A stretch of 5,895 nt of DNA, taken from positions 2,101 to 7,995 of the forward strand of contig CAYJOG010000109.1 in assembly GCA_964371695.1 (NCBI GenBank), given 5' to 3'. Shown here piece after piece: positions 4,715 to 5,895 of this stretch. The notes beneath the pieces were generated by a model. The model searched no databases. It was given only the letters and a program-made list of their open reading frames with translations, and was not told the DNA's origin. This DNA comes from CAYJOG01 sp964371695 [NCBI: uncultured bacterium]. GTDB lineage: Bacteria > CAYJOG01. The first letter of the stretch is position 1; each line of letters starts with the position of its first letter. The translations under genes were made by a program, and so were the position numbers.

Positions 4715-5830
4715 TTACGCGCTTTCGCCACCCAAAACCCGAAACCTCACCGGATGTTTTTTCAGCGCCGACTCAAGCCAGGCGGCGTCACCCAACTGGT
4801 GGGGCGTGATGACGCCCGACGCCTTCACGTCGCCCCTGGCCAGACGCTCGGCATAAACCGCCAGCAGTTCGCCCGTCAGGCCATAGGCGTCGCTGCCTTC
4901 GGCCACCGCCCAGGCCTGTTGGCCGCCTTCATTTTCGGCGCGGGCGTGAATGACGTATCCCATGGCCTGACGCAGCCAGGGGTCCGGGCCTTCGGGCAAC
5001 ACGTCCAGCCCCTTGAGCAGTTTTGGCCCGACGGCGCTGTGCATGAGGCGGGCAAAAACCGGCCAGAGCATTCTGGTCACCGGCGCGGACAGGCCATCCA
5101 TCACCACCCAGGTTCTGACTTCCGTCACCGGCAGGCTGTGGGCCAGTGTCACCACCTCGCCCAGGGGCATGAGCAGGGCGTGTTGAGAGTCTTTTTCGCC
5201 GGGCAAACGCACCTCCTGTTTTTCATCCAGGGCGTGGACGGCCACAAACCGGCCCCCTTCAAAAATCACGCCTTCTTCGGTGGCGGCGGCGAACATGCTG
5301 CGGGCGCTGCCCCGGCTGTAGACCGCCCGGTGAAACTGGTAATAAAGATGCAGCCGCGCACCTCGCGCACCCGGCAAAGCCGCGAGCGCCAGACAACCGG
5401 CCAGGTGACCAGGGGCGACATCAAAACCAAAGGCCGGGCCAACACACAGGCCCTTTTTTTGCGCCGGTGCGTGAAACTTGCGGGTGACGTGCAAAATGAA
5501 CGGCAACTCGGCGGTGGTGTCCAGATAATGGCAGCCGCCCTTCAGACAAGCCAGCACCACCGCTTCGCCGTGTTGGGCAAAAGGCCCGGCGGCGGACACC
5601 AGCACCCGCGCCACCTTGGCCATGTCCAGCAGGCTTTTGGCGTCACCCGCGTCGGCCATCAGAATGGCCGGTTTTTCGGCCAGTGACGCAGAGAGGGCGC
5701 GCAGTTTTTCGGGGTTGCGTCCCGCCAGGGCGAATGAGAGTCCCCTGCCCTGCAGGTGCTGGGCAATGAGCTTGCCGGTGTAACCCGTTGCGCCAAAAAG
5801 CACCACGTCAAAAGGCCGGCGAGTGTTCAT
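4715..5830 (-). CDS. Saccharopine-dehydrogenase-like oxidoreductase (trans-acting enoyl reductase type)
   Basis: 371 residues. VVLFGATGYTGKLIA (9-23) is the N-terminal Rossmann NAD(P)-binding motif, followed by the second-strand AGRN (36-39). AGPFAQHGEAVVLACLKGG (81-99) and HYLDTTAE (101-108) are the hallmark of the saccharopine-dehydrogenase-like family that includes mycobacterial trans-acting enoyl reductases and eukaryotic SCCPDH. GPAFGFDVAPGHLAG (131-145) follows as in those proteins. True lysine-pathway saccharopine dehydrogenases differ, so a lipid or acyl-chain enoyl reductase is likelier. No membrane segment is evident. The N-terminal position of the nucleotide fold supports ATG 5830. 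The frame stays open upstream to the window edge, but those codons do not resemble this family. No good Shine-Dalgarno is seen, and a possible upstream gene ends one base before the start, suggesting it is distal in a leftward operon. Substrate unknown. Confidence 0.9.
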   Translation of the reverse strand: MNTRRPFDVVLFGATGYTGKLIAQHLQGRGLSFALAGRNPEKLRALSASLAEKPAILMADAGDAKSLLDMAKVARVLVSAAGPFAQHGEAVVLACLKGGCHYLDTTAELPFILHVTRKFHAPAQKKGLCVGPAFGFDVAPGHLAGCLALAALPGARGARLHLYYQFHRAVYSRGSARSMFAAATEEGVIFEGGRFVAVHALDEKQEVRLPGEKDSQHALLMPLGEVVTLAHSLPVTEVRTWVVMDGLSAPVTRMLWPVFARLMHSAVGPKLLKGLDVLPEGPDPWLRQAMGYVIHARAENEGGQQAWAVAEGSDAYGLTGELLAVYAERLARGDVKASGVITPHQLGDAAWLESALKKHPVRFRVLGGESA

Positions 5831-5831
5831 G

Positions 5832-5895
5832 TCACACCGATATTTGGCCTTGCCATTCGTCGTGAATGGCTGCGGCCCGGCGCGGCGCAGGCAAA
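5832..5895 (-). CDS. Possible C-terminal tail of an upstream gene
   Basis: On the minus strand one frame runs in from the right edge for 20 codons, ends ...AAAIHDEWQGQISV and stops at 5832-5834 (TGA), one base before the reductase ATG. The spacing and the protein-like composition fit a preceding operon gene. Another frame ends at 5827-5829, overlapping the ATG as ATGA, and cannot be excluded. Too little is present to name a family. Confidence 0.35.
   Translation of the reverse strand, partial: LPAPRRAAAIHDEWQGQISV

Noticed and set aside
4147-4731. Minus-strand open frame (194 codons) opposite the lyase gene
   Set aside because: It overlaps the HMG-CoA-lyase frame, which has all catalytic motifs, and shows no family signature itself.
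5453-5461. A AAA AAG heptamer in frame (codons 124-126 of the reductase), resembling a -1 frameshift site
   Set aside because: A shifted ribosome would stop after about ten codons, with no obvious stimulatory hairpin examined and no useful product. A seven-A run at Lys-Lys codons is common by chance.
4754-5686. Plus-strand open frame (310 codons) opposite the saccharopine-dehydrogenase-like gene
   Set aside because: The minus-strand frame has clear NAD(P)-binding and family motifs. The plus-strand product is rich in His, Gln and Gly without motifs, so it is an antisense shadow.
5831-5895. N-terminal extension of the reductase to the window edge
   Set aside because: The frame is open, but the translated residues are unlike the family and the nucleotide-binding fold begins directly after the ATG at 5830, as is normal.

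Overview
This is a GC-rich chromosomal window (about 60% G+C by eye, strongly G/C-ending codons). It most likely comes from a free-living Gram-negative heterotroph with a rich acyl-CoA or isoprenoid lipid metabolism. The enzyme families (retinol-saturase/CrtI-like flavoprotein, crotonase, HMG-CoA lyase, saccharopine-dehydrogenase-like reductase, MerR regulator) suit Pseudomonadota, but they also occur in other environmental phyla. No rRNA, tRNA or other phylogenetic marker is present, so I do not name a taxon.

Layout. (1) Positions 1-2263, minus strand: a MerR-type regulator with two apparent winged-helix domains, translationally coupled by an 8-nt overlap to a retinol-saturase/phytoene-desaturase-like FAD oxidoreductase. 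The oxidoreductase runs off the left edge but is nearly complete (517 codons here). (2) Positions 2264-2975: a 712-bp divergent intergenic region. An AT-rich, repeat-bearing patch lies next to the regulator and is the likely promoter/operator. Beyond it is a 509-bp composite repeat (2407-2915) built from two inverted arms of about 95 bp around a core with further hairpins and a potential G-quadruplex. (3) Positions 2976-4710, plus strand: an enoyl-CoA hydratase/isomerase family protein coupled by another 8-nt overlap to an HMG-CoA-lyase family protein. (4) Positions 4715-5830, minus strand: a saccharopine-dehydrogenase-like (trans-acting enoyl reductase type) oxidoreductase, convergent with the lyase across only 4 bp. 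A short tail of what may be an upstream gene follows to the right edge.

How the genes may work together. Hydratase plus lyase is the end of leucine/isovalerate catabolism (methylglutaconyl-CoA to HMG-CoA to acetoacetate and acetyl-CoA), and similar steps occur in acyclic-terpene breakdown. However, both proteins have substitutions at positions normally conserved near the active site, and no carboxylase or acyl-CoA dehydrogenase gene is in the window. The substrate could therefore be a related branched acyl-CoA. The two oxidoreductases belong to families that act on isoprenoid or long-chain lipid double bonds, which fits a lipid/isoprenoid neighbourhood, but no common pathway can be proved from the sequence.

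I found no CRISPR array, tRNA, rRNA, transposase or phage gene. The most distinctive item is the inverted composite repeat between the two divergent operons.
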